In this document: one piece after another, positions 9,921 to 19,240 of the stretch | Numbering within the stretch: the stretch's first letter is position 1 | Layout of the letters: the number at the start of each line of letters is the position of its first letter | Origin: Methylophilus aquaticus | Lineage (GTDB): Bacteria; Pseudomonadota; Gammaproteobacteria; Burkholderiales; Methylophilaceae | NCBI RefSeq assembly: GCF_030769565.1 | Contig: NZ_JAVCAP010000004.1 | Location: 62,001 to 126,000, forward strand | Length of the DNA stretch: 64,000 bases | Direction: 5' to 3' | The notes under the pieces: model-generated | Told to the model about the DNA's origin: nothing | What the model saw: only the letters and a program-made list of their open reading frames with translations | The model's database searches: none | Program-made: the position numbers and the translations under genes

Positions 9921-9976
9921 GCAATATCCTTTAAAACGATTTGGAAAGTGGTGCGTTATTAAAAAATAGGATTGTT

Positions 9977-10243
9977 TCAAACTGATGACTCATCAGCAGA
10001 AAGCGCGTTAATACTGAGCGCATGTATACGATGAGGCATTAAATCTTGCAGATATTGATACACCATTCGATGGCGCATTATCTGTGATTTTCCAGAAAAT
10101 AGCGAGCTTTTGACTGTCAGTTCAAAGTGCCCGCCACCGTTGTTACCAGCATGACCGCGATGCAAAGCACTGTCATCCTGAATGTCCAGTTGCAGTGGTT
10201 GCAGTGGCTGCAAGCGTGCAATGATTTCGTCTCGCAATTCCAT
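9977..10243 (-). CDS. bolA: BolA family protein
   Basis: Cytoplasmic protein of 88 aa. The BolA fold is seen in LQIDD-type N-terminus, HRGHAGNNGGGHFELTV (the conserved His-containing loop) and the helix SQIMRHRMVYQYLQDLM. BolA proteins work with monothiol glutaredoxins in Fe-S cluster handling. The ATG directly follows the TGA of the yciI-like gene without spacing, so translation is coupled. Confidence 0.9.
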   Translation of the reverse strand: MELRDEIIARLQPLQPLQLDIQDDSALHRGHAGNNGGGHFELTVKSSLFSGKSQIMRHRMVYQYLQDLMPHRIHALSINALSADESSV

Positions 10244-10543
10244 TCAGGGCAATGTTTTTCTAAAAGGGTTGACTGTCACTTGTGCATACACTCCGGCATG
10301 CACAAACGGGTCGTCATTGGCCCAGGTAGTGGCGGCTTCCAATGATTCAAACTCTGCGACAATCAGGCTGCCACTAAATCCTGCGTCGCCAGGGTCTGGA
10401 CTATCTATCGCTGGCAGGGGGCCAGCCAACAGTAATTTTCCCGCGCTTTGCAATGTTTGTAATCTTTGCAGATGTTGTGGCCGGTGTTGCTGGCGAAGCG
10501 CAAGGCTGTCTGGCGTATCTTGGGCGTAAATCATATAAAACAT
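10244..10543 (-). CDS. YciI-like protein
   Basis: Dimeric alpha-beta barrel protein of 99 aa of the YciI family ([51 protein letters not shown]). The conserved His/Asp that may form an active site are present ([18 protein letters not shown]). The biochemical role is unknown in the family. GGAG lies eight bases before the first ATG. It sits between yciB and bolA on one transcript. Confidence 0.88.
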   Translation of the reverse strand: MFYMIYAQDTPDSLALRQQHRPQHLQRLQTLQSAGKLLLAGPLPAIDSPDPGDAGFSGSLIVAEFESLEAATTWANDDPFVHAGVYAQVTVNPFRKTLP

Positions 10544-10559
10544 TTTTTAAGCTCCAGTG

Positions 10560-11105
10560 TCAGGCGGGTGGTGAGTTTTGCTCAATCCAGTAAGCTTTTA
10601 GCGCAAACACCTGTGCAATGATAAAAACGAACATCAGGCTGGTGACACCAAACAATTTAAAGTTAACCCAATCTGCCTCTTCGAAATGAAAAGCAACATA
10701 CAGGTTCAGCACGCCCAGTGCCAGTAAAAACGCAACCCAGTAAAGATTCAGCTTGTCCCAAAGGTGGGCAGGCGGTGCCATCATTTTACCCAACATGTTC
10801 TGAATCAGGTTGCGTTGCATGCCATAGCGGCTAATCAGCAAGCCCAATGCGGCAATCCAGTAGATCGCCGTAGGTTTCCACATGATATAGGTTTTGTCAT
10901 GCAGTAGCAGGGTGATGCCGCCAAGCACGGTAATGACAATCCCGTTAATCATCAGCATTTTTTCGATCTTGCCATGCTTGAACCAGCTGTACAGCATCAG
11001 TGCCAGCGTGCTGAGGATGGCGACCGAGGTGGCCACGAAAATGCCAGCTTTTTTATAAGCGATAAAAAAAAGAATGACGGGTAGTAAATCGGTAATAACT
11101 TGCAT
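10560..11105 (-). CDS. yciB: Inner-membrane septation protein A (YciB/IspZ)
   Basis: Integral membrane protein of 181 aa with about five to six hydrophobic segments. It begins with the family signature DLLPVILFFIAYK and carries KPTAIYW and NLYVAFHF in the middle and end. The family is implicated in cell envelope and septum integrity. First gene of the leftward yciB-yciI-bolA-ppiC transcript; divergent from rnm across 112 bases. Confidence 0.92.
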   Translation of the reverse strand: MQVITDLLPVILFFIAYKKAGIFVATSVAILSTLALMLYSWFKHGKIEKMLMINGIVITVLGGITLLLHDKTYIMWKPTAIYWIAALGLLISRYGMQRNLIQNMLGKMMAPPAHLWDKLNLYWVAFLLALGVLNLYVAFHFEEADWVNFKLFGVTSLMFVFIIAQVFALKAYWIEQNSPPA

Positions 11106-11217
11106 GCGTTTGTTCAGTGGTCTGAATCACTGCTAGGAGCGAAAGCACTATTTTGCTATGATTTAGCTATGATTGCAAAGTTCTGCAGCATTTTCTTGAG
11201 AGCAAACCTAGTCTGTT

Positions 11218-12069
11218 ATGCCAGCACTGATTGATTTACATTGCCATTCCACGATTTCTGACGGGTTGCTTACCCCGGAAGAGTTGATTGCCTATGCGGC
11301 TAGCAAGGGCGTAAAAGTGATGGCACTGACTGACCATGATGAATTGGGCGGGCTTGCGCGGGCGCGCGCTGCTGCGAATAATGCAGGTATTCACTTTATC
11401 AATGGTGTGGAAGTTTCTGTGACATGGAAGCGGCAGACGTTACATATTGTAGGTTTAAACATTGATCCCGAGCATGCGGAACTGCAACAAGCGCTTGAAG
11501 CTGTTCGTACTGGGCGAGAGATGCGTGCCAAAGAGATCGCACTTGGTCTTGCAAAAGCGGGTATTCATGGCGCTTATGAAGGTGCCAAAGCTCTGGCTGG
11601 TGATGCGATTATGACCAGAAGTCATTTTGCACAGCATCTTGTGCAGGCCGGGCATGCCAGAAACATGAAGTCGGTGTTTAAACGATATATGGTCAAGGGC
11701 AAGCCTGGCTATGTGGATTATCAGTGGATGTCCTTACAGCAAGCGGTGCGCTTGATTACAGAAAGTAAAGGTGTCGCAGTGCTCGCGCATCCTGGCCGCT
11801 ATGATTTGGGCTTTATTAATATGCATTTGCTGTTGCATGAGTTTAAAAGTTATGGCGGCACGGCGATTGAAGTCGTAACTGGCAGTCATCAGCCTCCGCA
11901 GTATCAGCAGTTTGCCAAATTGGCGCATCGGTTTGATCTTAAAGCCTCGCAAGGCTCTGACTATCATGGTCCGGGCATGTCTTATATGGAAATGGGGCGT
12001 TTGCCTGACTTGCCTGATGGCTGTGTGCCAGTCTGGCAAGATTGGCCCGAGGCGTCAGTATTAGGTTGA
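11218..12069 (+). CDS. rnm: PHP-domain 5'-3' exoribonuclease (RNase AM / YciV type)
   Basis: Metal-dependent PHP-family phosphoesterase of 283 aa. Metal ligands are seen in DLHCHSTISDG (near residue 6), LTDHDELGG (near 40), the Glu in INGVEVS, AHPGRY (near 195) and SQGSDYHGPG (near 243). Homologues (E. coli YciV) hydrolyse 3',5'-bisphosphonucleotides and trim RNA 5' ends, including 5S and 23S rRNA. It starts the yciV-yciO-M50-trpS series, with yciO only six bases downstream. Confidence 0.88.
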   Translation: MPALIDLHCHSTISDGLLTPEELIAYAASKGVKVMALTDHDELGGLARARAAANNAGIHFINGVEVSVTWKRQTLHIVGLNIDPEHAELQQALEAVRTGREMRAKEIALGLAKAGIHGAYEGAKALAGDAIMTRSHFAQHLVQAGHARNMKSVFKRYMVKGKPGYVDYQWMSLQQAVRLITESKGVAVLAHPGRYDLGFINMHLLLHEFKSYGGTAIEVVTGSHQPPQYQQFAKLAHRFDLKASQGSDYHGPGMSYMEMGRLPDLPDGCVPVWQDWPEASVLG

Positions 12070-12075
12070 TGCCTG

Positions 12076-12687
12076 ATGGCGCAGTATTTTGTCATTCATG
12101 CGGAGAACCCGCAGTCAAGGCTGATTCAGCAGGCTGTGCAGCTATTGCAGCAGGGCGGCGTCATTGCTTGTCCGACAGACTCGAGTTATGCACTGGCCTG
12201 TCTGATGGATCATAAAGATGCGCAAACCCGTATCCGTCGTATTCGGCAGGTCGATGATGAACATCCTTTTACGCTGGTGTGTCGTGATCTGGCAGAAATT
12301 GGCACCTATGCCAAAGTCAACAATGCACAATTCCGCTTGTTGAAGGCCTATACGCCTGGACCTTATACATTTTTGCTTGAAGCCAGCCGAGAAGTCCCGC
12401 GGCGCTTGCATCATCCCAAACGCAGTACCATCGGTTTGCGCGTTCCCAGACATATCGTCACACAGGCTTTGCTGGAGGCTCTGGGTGCGCCACTGCTCAC
12501 TATGACCTTGCAATTGCCTGGTGATGATGTACCACTCTCGGTCGGCTGGGAAATTCGTGAAACGCTGGAGCATCACCTGGATGCTGTCATAGACAGTGAC
12601 ATCGTTCACGTTGGTGCGACGACTGTGATTGATTTGACACAGGAGCCACCCGAGCTTGTGCGCTCCGGGGTGTCGCCATGGCCATGA
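12076..12687 (+). CDS. yciO: YciO, YrdC/Sua5-family RNA-binding protein
   Basis: 203 aa with the YrdC fold. It begins like E. coli YciO (QYFVIHAENPQSRLIQQAVQ) and has the nucleotide-pocket segment GGVIACPTDSSYALACL and the KRSTIGLRVP loop. It lacks the extra domain of Sua5. YciO is related to the TsaC threonylcarbamoyl-AMP synthases, but its own cellular role is unsettled. It is six bases downstream of the PHP gene, hence co-transcribed. Confidence 0.88.
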   Translation: MAQYFVIHAENPQSRLIQQAVQLLQQGGVIACPTDSSYALACLMDHKDAQTRIRRIRQVDDEHPFTLVCRDLAEIGTYAKVNNAQFRLLKAYTPGPYTFLLEASREVPRRLHHPKRSTIGLRVPRHIVTQALLEALGAPLLTMTLQLPGDDVPLSVGWEIRETLEHHLDAVIDSDIVHVGATTVIDLTQEPPELVRSGVSPWP

Positions 12688-12751
12688 CGTTTTGCGATGC
12701 ATGATTGGGTGCCGCAGTATTTAAAGCTGTAAGTTTTTTGGAAAGTATGAA

Positions 12752-13390
12752 ATGGAACTAACCGCGATACAAAAAGTGGCCGCTTATGCGCTGCCAATTC
12801 TGTTTGCTATTACTGTGCATGAAGCTGCACATGGCTATGCAGCCAAATATTTTGGTGACCTCACTGCAGAGCGTCTGGGGCGCATCACACTGAACCCGCT
12901 CAAGCATATTGACCCGATAGGCACCATTTTGCTACCGGCGCTCAGTGTGCTACTTGGGGGAATTTTGTTCGGCTGGGCCAAACCCGTACCAGTTAATTTC
13001 TCCAATCTGCGACATCCAAAGCAGGATATGCTGTGGGTGGCACTGGCGGGGCCCGCCTCCAATTTTTTCATGGCCTTATGCTGGGGCGTATTGCTCACTA
13101 GAGTGGCGGTTTTCCCAATATCTGCGCAGGAATTTCTTTCTCAAATGAGTGTGGCAGGTATACAGATCAACCTGGTGTTGCTGGTATTGAATCTGTTTCC
13201 ACTGCCACCGCTCGATGGTGGCCGCATTGCGGTGAGTCTGCTTCCCATGCAGGCGGCCATAAAATTTGCGCGCATAGAGCGCTATGGCATGATTATCCTG
13301 ATTGCCTTGTTATTTACCGGAATACTGGGTGTGATCCTGTCTCCTGTGTTAAGATTTTTTCAACAATTACTGTATGCGCTGGTGATGTAA
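12752..13390 (+). CDS. Membrane zinc metalloprotease of the site-2 protease family (M50)
   Basis: Intramembrane protease of 212 aa with about five membrane segments. The zinc motif HEAAH is in the second part of TM1 (residues 24-28), and the third ligand Asp is in PPLDGGR near residue 153. There is no PDZ domain, unlike RseP, so it is the short YwhC-like type. Substrates are unknown. It stands between yciO and trpS. Confidence 0.9.
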   Translation: MELTAIQKVAAYALPILFAITVHEAAHGYAAKYFGDLTAERLGRITLNPLKHIDPIGTILLPALSVLLGGILFGWAKPVPVNFSNLRHPKQDMLWVALAGPASNFFMALCWGVLLTRVAVFPISAQEFLSQMSVAGIQINLVLLVLNLFPLPPLDGGRIAVSLLPMQAAIKFARIERYGMIILIALLFTGILGVILSPVLRFFQQLLYALVM

Positions 13391-13444
13391 TTGCCAGCGT
13401 ATTGACCTTTTTAAAAAATTATTCGGGATTAGGAATACCTTATT

Positions 13445-14647
13445 ATGGCGGTCGAACGCGTTTTATCGGGGATGCGCCCCACCGGGCAATTACATTTGGG
13501 CCATTATCATGGCGTGCTCAAAAACTGGTTGAAATTGCAACACGAGTGCGAGTGCCTTTTTTTTGTAGCAGACTGGCATGCACTGACCACGCATTACGAT
13601 ACGCCGGAGATTATTGAAGCCAGCGTCTGGGATATGGTAATTGACTGGCTGGCGGCGGGTATTGACCCATCCAACGCAACTATTTTTATCCAGTCACGGG
13701 TGCCTGAACACGCGGAGCTGCATACCCTACTCAGTATGATGACGCCATTGAGCTGGCTGGAGCGTGTGCCTACTTATAAAGATCAGCAGGAAAAACTCAG
13801 CAGCAAAGACCTTTCCACTTATGGTTTTCTCGGGTATCCGCTGTTGCAAAGTGCCGATATCCTGATTTATAAGGCGACGCAGGTGCCGGTGGGTGAAGAT
13901 CAGGTGCCGCACATTGAGCTGACCCGAGAAATTGCGCGGCGCTTCAACCATATTTACGGGCGCGAAAAAGGCTTTGAAGAAAAGGCCGAAGCGGCAATCA
14001 AAAAGCTGGGTTCCAAGCGTGCGGCCTTATACGATGAAATGCGTGCCGCGTATCAGGAAAACGGTGATGATGAGGCCTTGGACTCGGCACGTGCCATGAT
14101 CGAAGAGCAGCAAAACCTGAGTCTGGGTGATAAAGAACGTTTGTTGGGTTACCTTGAAGGCGGCGGCAAAATTATCTTGGTCGAGCCTGATTACAAACTC
14201 ACGCCGGCTTCCAAAATGTATGGGCTGGATGGACAGAAAATGTCCAAGTCCTATAACAACACGATTTCATTGCGGGAACCTATTGACGAAGTCACCCGCA
14301 AAATTAAAACCATGCCTACTGATCCGGCCCGTATCCGCCGCACGGATCCTGGCGATCCGGCCAAATGCCCTGTTTGGCAGTTGCATGAAGTGTATTCAGA
14401 TGAAATCACCAAGTCTTGGGTGCAGGAAGGCTGCCGTACGGCGGGGATTGGATGTATTCAATGCAAGCAGCCGGTAATCGATGGAGTGGTCGCCGAACTG
14501 ACCCCCATACAGGCGCGCGCGGCAGAATATGCAGAAGATCCTACATTGGTTAAAAACATCGTCGCTGAAGGGTGTGAAAAAGCCCGTAAACTGGCGCGCG
14601 AAACCATGCGTGAAGTACGGGATGTCATGGGGTTGAATTACGGGTAA
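13445..14647 (+). CDS. trpS: Tryptophan-tRNA ligase
   Basis: Charges tRNA-Trp. Class I signatures are GMRPTGQLHLGHYHG (HIGH site, near residue 9) and KMSKS (near 265). At 400 aa it is longer than the common 330-340 aa form because of an insert of about 60 residues before KMSKS (FEEKAEAAIKKLGSKRA to LLGYLEGGG). This insert is typical of many betaproteobacterial enzymes. AGGA lies about ten bases before the ATG. Confidence 0.97.
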   Translation: MAVERVLSGMRPTGQLHLGHYHGVLKNWLKLQHECECLFFVADWHALTTHYDTPEIIEASVWDMVIDWLAAGIDPSNATIFIQSRVPEHAELHTLLSMMTPLSWLERVPTYKDQQEKLSSKDLSTYGFLGYPLLQSADILIYKATQVPVGEDQVPHIELTREIARRFNHIYGREKGFEEKAEAAIKKLGSKRAALYDEMRAAYQENGDDEALDSARAMIEEQQNLSLGDKERLLGYLEGGGKIILVEPDYKLTPASKMYGLDGQKMSKSYNNTISLREPIDEVTRKIKTMPTDPARIRRTDPGDPAKCPVWQLHEVYSDEITKSWVQEGCRTAGIGCIQCKQPVIDGVVAELTPIQARAAEYAEDPTLVKNIVAEGCEKARKLARETMREVRDVMGLNYG

Positions 14648-14750
14648 ATCGCGCGGGTCGGCCCTCGCGCTTGTGCCATAAACTGGCCTGGCGCGCCCAT
14701 TTTTGGTGCGTTTGGCCAGCGATATTGTCCGGTTTTTCTGCTGGAATAGG

Positions 14751-14780
14751 GTGACACTTTTTTTTAAATTGAGGTATCCT
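14751..14780 (+). promoter_or_regulatory. Candidate promoter of corC
   Basis: GTGACA (14751-14756) and TATCCT (14775-14780) are 18 bases apart and lie 42 bases before the corC start, in the 175-base gap after trpS. The match is moderate. Confidence 0.35.
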
Positions 14781-14822
14781 TAAAGCTGTCTCGTTATACA
14801 GGATGCTGTTTCAGCATAGTCT

Positions 14823-15683
14823 ATGGCTTCTGAGCCGGATAAATTAGTACATAAACCCTCCCTTTTAGAACGACTCAGTCACTTTTTGTTACGTGAGCCT
14901 GAGGATCGTGAGCAACTGGTTACTTTGTTGCACAGTGCTTATGAAAACCGCCTGATGGACAGTGATTCGCTGTCCATGATCGAAGGCGTGTTGCAAGTCA
15001 GCGAGATGCAAGTGCGTGATGTCATGATTCCACGCTCGCAAATGGATGTGATTGACATTGCCCGTCCACCAGAAAGCTTTCTGCCGTTTGTCATCGAAAC
15101 GGCTCACTCCCGTTTTCCAGTCATTGAAGATAACAAAAATGATGTGATTGGCATATTGCTTGCTAAGGATTTACTAAGGTACTACGCCGGCGAGGAATTC
15201 GAGTTGCGCGATATGCTGCGCCCAGCGGTATTTATTCCTGAATCCAAGCGTCTGAATGTGCTGCTCAAAGAGTTTAGGAGTAATCGTAATCATATTGCCA
15301 TTGTGGTCGATGAATACGGCGGTGTGGCTGGCATGGTGACCATCGAAGACGTACTGGAGCAAATTGTCGGCGATATCGAAGATGAATATGACTACGATGA
15401 GGATGAGGATAATATTATCCAGCAGTCTGCCGGAAAATATCGAGTCAAGGCGCTTACCGAAATTGCTGAATTGAATGAGGCGATAGGCACTGCATTCAGT
15501 GACGAAGAGTTTTCAACAGTGGGCGGGTTAGTTGTGAACCGGTTTGGGCATATGCCAAAACGGGGTGAGCATATTCATATTGATCGCTTGAGTTTTACCG
15601 TAGTGCGCGCTGACAGTCGTCGCGTGCATGCGTTGTTGATCGAACAGTTGCCTGAAGAGGTTTACCCTGTGGAATCTGTGTAA
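14823..15683 (+). CDS. corC: CorC/HlyC-family CBS-domain protein
   Basis: Cytoplasmic CBS-domain protein of 286 aa. An N-terminal helix is followed by a CBS pair (about residues 60-180, with VRDVMIPRSQMDVID and VVDEYGGVAGMVTIEDVLEQIVGDI). A very acidic link (DEYDYDEDEDN) leads to the C-terminal CorC_HlyC transporter-associated domain. There are no membrane segments, so this is the soluble CorC type, linked to Mg/Co homeostasis. The start lacks a good ribosome site. Confidence 0.9.
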   Translation: MASEPDKLVHKPSLLERLSHFLLREPEDREQLVTLLHSAYENRLMDSDSLSMIEGVLQVSEMQVRDVMIPRSQMDVIDIARPPESFLPFVIETAHSRFPVIEDNKNDVIGILLAKDLLRYYAGEEFELRDMLRPAVFIPESKRLNVLLKEFRSNRNHIAIVVDEYGGVAGMVTIEDVLEQIVGDIEDEYDYDEDEDNIIQQSAGKYRVKALTEIAELNEAIGTAFSDEEFSTVGGLVVNRFGHMPKRGEHIHIDRLSFTVVRADSRRVHALLIEQLPEEVYPVESV

Positions 15684-15688
15684 TGATT

Positions 15689-15712
15689 ATTTAGTTCATG
15701 CGTGAACTAAAT
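15689..15712 (+). terminator. Hairpin after corC
   Basis: Perfect 10-bp stem ATTTAGTTCA/TGAACTAAAT with loop TGCG, five bases past the corC stop. No T run follows, so it may be a weak terminator or an mRNA-stabilising element before the next gene. Confidence 0.4.
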
Positions 15713-15751
15713 GCTGTGTGAGTCGCCTAACAACCTGCAAAGGAGCACGTG

Positions 15752-16144
15752 ATGAAAACAAATTTTTGTTTGAAAGCAGTCTTGGCAGCAAGCTTCGCAA
15801 CAGTCAGTTTGTCTGTTTGGTCAGGCGAGTCCCCGGCACCACTACCGGCGGATGAGCAGGGGTTTGTGGATGCGGTTGGTAAATTAAATCGCTCTCAAAT
15901 AATCGCATTGCTCGGCGAGCCAGCCAGAGCCGAAGATGTGAAGCTCAAGGATTCTGGCCGGATTGTGGCTTCGATCTGGCACTATCACAATATTAACAAA
16001 GATGCGCAAGGTGCGTTTTATCCGACCACTGAGCTGGATATTATTGACGATCAGGTCAGTGTCGTCGTCTTTTTAAATAATGACGGTAGCGATGCAAGTA
16101 GTGGGCAAAGTTATGAAGTTGCACCCAATCCGGCAGACATTTAG
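15752..16144 (+). CDS. Small exported protein of unknown function
   Basis: 130 aa with a clear signal peptide (KTNFCLKAVLAASFATVSLSVWSG). The mature part (KLNRSQIIALLGEPARAEDVKLKDSGR, then IWHYHNIN and TELDIIDDQVSVVVFLNND) recalls the compact SmpA/BamE-type fold in which GEPARAED sits in a turn. The similarity is too weak to name it. ATG 15752 is preferred to the GTG immediately before it because GGAG is six bases upstream. It may be expressed with corC, 68 bases away, and ends at a bidirectional terminator. Confidence 0.7.
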   Translation: MKTNFCLKAVLAASFATVSLSVWSGESPAPLPADEQGFVDAVGKLNRSQIIALLGEPARAEDVKLKDSGRIVASIWHYHNINKDAQGAFYPTTELDIIDDQVSVVVFLNNDGSDASSGQSYEVAPNPADI

Positions 16145-16159
16145 CATGTATTAAGCACT

Positions 16160-16185
16160 AAAAAGGGCGCATGAACGCCCTTTTT
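16160..16185. terminator. Bidirectional terminator between the small exported protein and mscL
   Basis: Perfect hairpin AAAAAGGGCG/CGCCCTTTTT with a six-base loop. The A run on one side and T run on the other let it stop transcription from both convergent genes. Confidence 0.9.
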
Positions 16186-16188
16186 GAC

Positions 16189-16608
16189 TTACTTTTTCAG
16201 ACTGTCGCGAATCTCACGCAGCAATACAATATCTTCTGGTGTAGCTGCGGGTGCGGCAGGTGCAGCCGGTTCTTCTTTCTTCAGGCTGTTCATGAACTTG
16301 ACCATCTGGAAAATAATAAATGCCAGGATTATAAAGTTGAGCACAATGGTAATAAAGTTACCGTAAGCCAGTACAGCCCCCAGTTTCTTGGCCTCTGCCA
16401 ACGCCAGGTCTCCCGCCTGGCCATTGAGCGGAAGATACATGTTGCTGAAGTCTAGCCCGCCAAAAATCTTGCCCACAATCGGCATGATAATATCGTTGAC
16501 CATCGAGTCTACAATCTTGCCAAATGCGCCGCCGATAATCACGCCGACTGCCAGATCCATCACATTACCCTTGAGTGCGAACTGCTTGAATTCAGACGCC
16601 ATGCTCAT
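16189..16608 (-). CDS. mscL: Large-conductance mechanosensitive channel
   Basis: Homopentameric inner-membrane channel opened by membrane tension, releasing solutes on osmotic downshock. At 139 aa it has the usual length. The first membrane helix is [20 protein letters not shown] (residues 10-29), the second is [20 protein letters not shown] (near 88-107), and a charged C-terminal bundle ends [11 protein letters not shown]. An Ala/Pro-rich linker ([11 protein letters not shown]) precedes the bundle. AGGAGA lies upstream of the start. Confidence 0.97.
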   Translation of the reverse strand: MSMASEFKQFALKGNVMDLAVGVIIGGAFGKIVDSMVNDIIMPIVGKIFGGLDFSNMYLPLNGQAGDLALAEAKKLGAVLAYGNFITIVLNFIILAFIIFQMVKFMNSLKKEEPAAPAAPAATPEDIVLLREIRDSLKK

Positions 16609-16860
16609 ATTTTCTTCTCCTGTTTTTTTAATGTTTTTTTGCGATTGCAGGGAGACTATAGGGGGTGCTATACCGGCTTGTCAATGGCTTGAGGGCTCGT
16701 TTTGGGCTTTGCGCTGGCGGATGATGTAAACTTTCTCAACGCTCAGTATTGGATGTGATACTCACTAAAGACGCGGAGTTGTTAGGATTTTGTTAAATGC
16801 GTGATTTTTCAAAACTCCTTTTTAGCGATTTAGTCATCGATATTCGAGCCATCTTTAATC

Positions 16861-17322
16861 ATGGTATTAAAGTTCATTAAGGGGATTGGGGAGTTTGTTT
16901 TGTTGATTTCAATGATGTATGTGTTTATGTGCGTTCTGGCGATTGTGTTTAACTATTCATTGGAAGCCGGATTAATGGTGATGATGGCTATAGGGATAAC
17001 TACTGCTGCGATTGTTATTTCGAGTGTGCTTGCTCTTCAATTAGCAGAGGTCGATGTCACTCTTTCAGAGGTGTTAAAAGCAGCAATGCTGGGCACAATT
17101 TGTTTGGTATTAAGTGTATTGTTTATTATACAAATGATGCAAACTGCGCCCGCATTGATGTATCTTGCCATCCCTCTCATCTTTCTTTCATTGTTTATAC
17201 CGGTTAAAAATGTGCTTAATATGGGCAATATAGGCGCATTGATATTAACTGTGTTGAATTTGATTGGAATCCGCATCATCTCGAAGTATCTTGGATTGGC
17301 GATGTTTCAGCATATGCTTTAG
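16861..17322 (+). CDS. Orphan multi-pass membrane protein
   Basis: 153 aa, almost wholly hydrophobic, with about five membrane helices separated by very short loops (VLLISMMYVFMCVLAIVF, LMVMMAIGITTAAIVISS, then three more). I do not recognise the family. The gene is AT-richer than both neighbours and has no convincing ribosome site before ATG 16861, so an internal start is possible. It lies alone between mscL (divergent) and panC, with 180-250 bases of non-coding DNA on each side in which I see nothing further. It could be a recent arrival or a fast-evolving local gene. Confidence 0.55.
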   Translation: MVLKFIKGIGEFVLLISMMYVFMCVLAIVFNYSLEAGLMVMMAIGITTAAIVISSVLALQLAEVDVTLSEVLKAAMLGTICLVLSVLFIIQMMQTAPALMYLAIPLIFLSLFIPVKNVLNMGNIGALILTVLNLIGIRIISKYLGLAMFQHML

Positions 17323-17506
17323 GTACATGGCTGAATGGTTTGAAGTCTCGCGAGGCAAGGTGGTTTTCTCACTGTAATCGTTTACGCTTACATCGAGTGC
17401 ACGCTATATGGTCAACGCATTTCAAAACAATGTTCAAGCTGTTTAGCCAACATCATGCCATGCTATAGTGCGCGCTGGTTTTATTGCTAAGTTGCAGGTA
17501 AGTCTC

Positions 17507-18364
17507 ATGCATGTTTTTCACACCACGCGCGCGTTGCGGGCGTTTTTGGATAGTCAGTGCGGTAAAAGGGTCGGCTTTGTGCCGACCATGGGCAATTTGC
17601 ATGCCGGGCATTGCCAATTGGTCAGTTTGGCCAAGGCACAGGCTGATATTGTGGTGGTCAGTATTTTTGTGAATCCCTTGCAGTTTGGTGCCAATGAAGA
17701 CTTTGGCAACTATCCGCGGACCTTGCAGGTAGATTGCGCGCAGCTAGAGCAGGTGGGGGCGGATGTGGTGTTTGCGCCTGCGGTTGAGGAGATGTATCCG
17801 GATTTTGATGGGGCAGACTTGAAACAGACGGTGCTGGTGCAGCCGCCGCCGTTTGCTGATATGTTGTGCGGTGCCAGCCGTCCCGGGCATTTTGCCGGAG
17901 TGGCAACGGTGGTGACCAAATTATTTCATCTAGTCATGCCCCATCTGGCGGTGTTTGGCAAAAAGGATTATCAGCAGTTGCTGGTGATTCGGGCACTGGT
18001 CAGGCAGCTCAATTTTGACATTGAGATCGTGGCGGGCGAGACACTGCGCGAGGCTTCCGGGCTGGCCATGAGTTCGCGCAACGGCTATTTGAGTGCAGAT
18101 GAAAAAGTGCAGGCGGCGCAGTTGTATGCACAGTTGCAACAGATTAAAAGTGCCTTGCTGGCGGGTGAGCGCGACTATGTTGGCATCACGGCAAAAGCAG
18201 TCGCCCGTTTGCAGCAATGGGGTTGGCAGGTGGATTATGTAGAGATTCGCGCCCAACAGGACCTGAGTCGGCCCGCACCGGAGACTCGAGGTTGCGTGGT
18301 GCTGGCGGCAGCCAGGCTGGGCAATACACGCCTGATAGACAATATCGAGGTGCTGCTGGATTAA
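17507..18364 (+). CDS. panC: Pantothenate synthetase
   Basis: Condenses pantoate and beta-alanine with ATP to give pantothenate (vitamin B5, for CoA). 285 aa, the usual length. The HIGH-like motif is in VPTMGNLHAGHCQLV, and PSRPGHFAGVATVVTKLF-type and KKDYQQL segments follow. The last signature is SSRNGYLS near residue 188. ATG 17507 is chosen over a GTG 39 bases upstream by alignment with the family N-terminus (VFHTTRALRAFL). panD follows at 104 bases, so the two beta-alanine/pantothenate steps are adjacent. Confidence 0.96.
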   Translation: MHVFHTTRALRAFLDSQCGKRVGFVPTMGNLHAGHCQLVSLAKAQADIVVVSIFVNPLQFGANEDFGNYPRTLQVDCAQLEQVGADVVFAPAVEEMYPDFDGADLKQTVLVQPPPFADMLCGASRPGHFAGVATVVTKLFHLVMPHLAVFGKKDYQQLLVIRALVRQLNFDIEIVAGETLREASGLAMSSRNGYLSADEKVQAAQLYAQLQQIKSALLAGERDYVGITAKAVARLQQWGWQVDYVEIRAQQDLSRPAPETRGCVVLAAARLGNTRLIDNIEVLLD

Positions 18365-18468
18365 CCCGATTGGGCTCTTTTGTGTAAATTTATTTTGCGC
18401 TAAGCTATTGATAACCTTATAATTACGAACTTTTCCGCCTTGGCGGGAACTTCAGTCGAAGGGACGCA

Positions 18469-18849
18469 ATGCAAAGAGCCATGTTGAAATCCAAGCTGCA
18501 TCGGGTGCGGGTGACGCACAGTGAGCTGCACTACGAAGGTAGTTGCGCCATTGATGAGGCCTTGCTGGAAGCTGCCAATATTCATGAATACGAGCAGATT
18601 CAGATTTACAACATCAACAATGGTGAGCGCTTTACCACCTACGCCATTCGTGCTGAGCGTCATTCCGGTGTGATTTCAGTCAATGGCGCGGCGGCGCACA
18701 AAGCCGACCCCGATGACCTGATTATCATTGCTAGTTACTCGCAATATACAGAGGCTGAACTCAGTAATTATCATCCGCAACTGGTCTATGTCGATGCGCA
18801 AAACCGTATCGTCGAACAGAAAAACCATATTCCGGCCCAAGCCGCCTAA
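18469..18849 (+). CDS. panD: Aspartate 1-decarboxylase proenzyme
   Basis: Makes beta-alanine from aspartate for pantothenate. The 126-aa proenzyme is cut between Gly24 and Ser25 in HYEGSCAID, giving the pyruvoyl group. The N-terminus ([20 protein letters not shown]) matches the family closely, as do [20 protein letters not shown] and NRIVEQKN at the end. It follows panC and precedes rsfS by 16 bases. Confidence 0.97.
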   Translation: MQRAMLKSKLHRVRVTHSELHYEGSCAIDEALLEAANIHEYEQIQIYNINNGERFTTYAIRAERHSGVISVNGAAAHKADPDDLIIIASYSQYTEAELSNYHPQLVYVDAQNRIVEQKNHIPAQAA

Positions 18850-18865
18850 TCATAAGAATTGACCT

Positions 18866-19216
18866 ATGCAACTTGAAGAGATGAAATTGGCCGTCATTGA
18901 CGCGCTGGAAGATATTAAAGCTTTTGATATCACTGTGATGGACGTGCGGAAAATGACCTCGGTCACTAACTACATGATTGTGGCCAGTGGTAACTCTACC
19001 CGCCAATGCAAAGCCATTGCCGATAACGTGCGCGAAAAACTCAAGGAAAAAGGGGTAGAGGCACGTGGTGTGGAAGGTGGAAAAGAGGGCGAGTGGGTAC
19101 TGGTTGACCTCGAAGATATTGTGGTCCATGTGATGGTGCCAACCACGCGTGCCTATTACAATCTGGAACAGCTGTGGAGCGAGTCACAAACGCGCCGTGC
19201 TGCCTCTGCTGCTTAA
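18866..19216 (+). CDS. rsfS: Ribosomal silencing factor RsfS
   Basis: Binds ribosomal protein L14 and blocks joining of the subunits in starved cells. 116 aa with VTNYMIVASGNSTRQCKAIAD, GVEGGKEGEWVLVDLEDIVVHVM and YYNLEQLW, all family hallmarks. It is followed by rlmH at 24 bases, the pairing found in most bacteria; nadD, the common third partner, is replaced upstream by panCD. Confidence 0.96.
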   Translation: MQLEEMKLAVIDALEDIKAFDITVMDVRKMTSVTNYMIVASGNSTRQCKAIADNVREKLKEKGVEARGVEGGKEGEWVLVDLEDIVVHVMVPTTRAYYNLEQLWSESQTRRAASAA

Positions 19217-19240
19217 TTCTCCCTATACTTCTCTTCGCGC

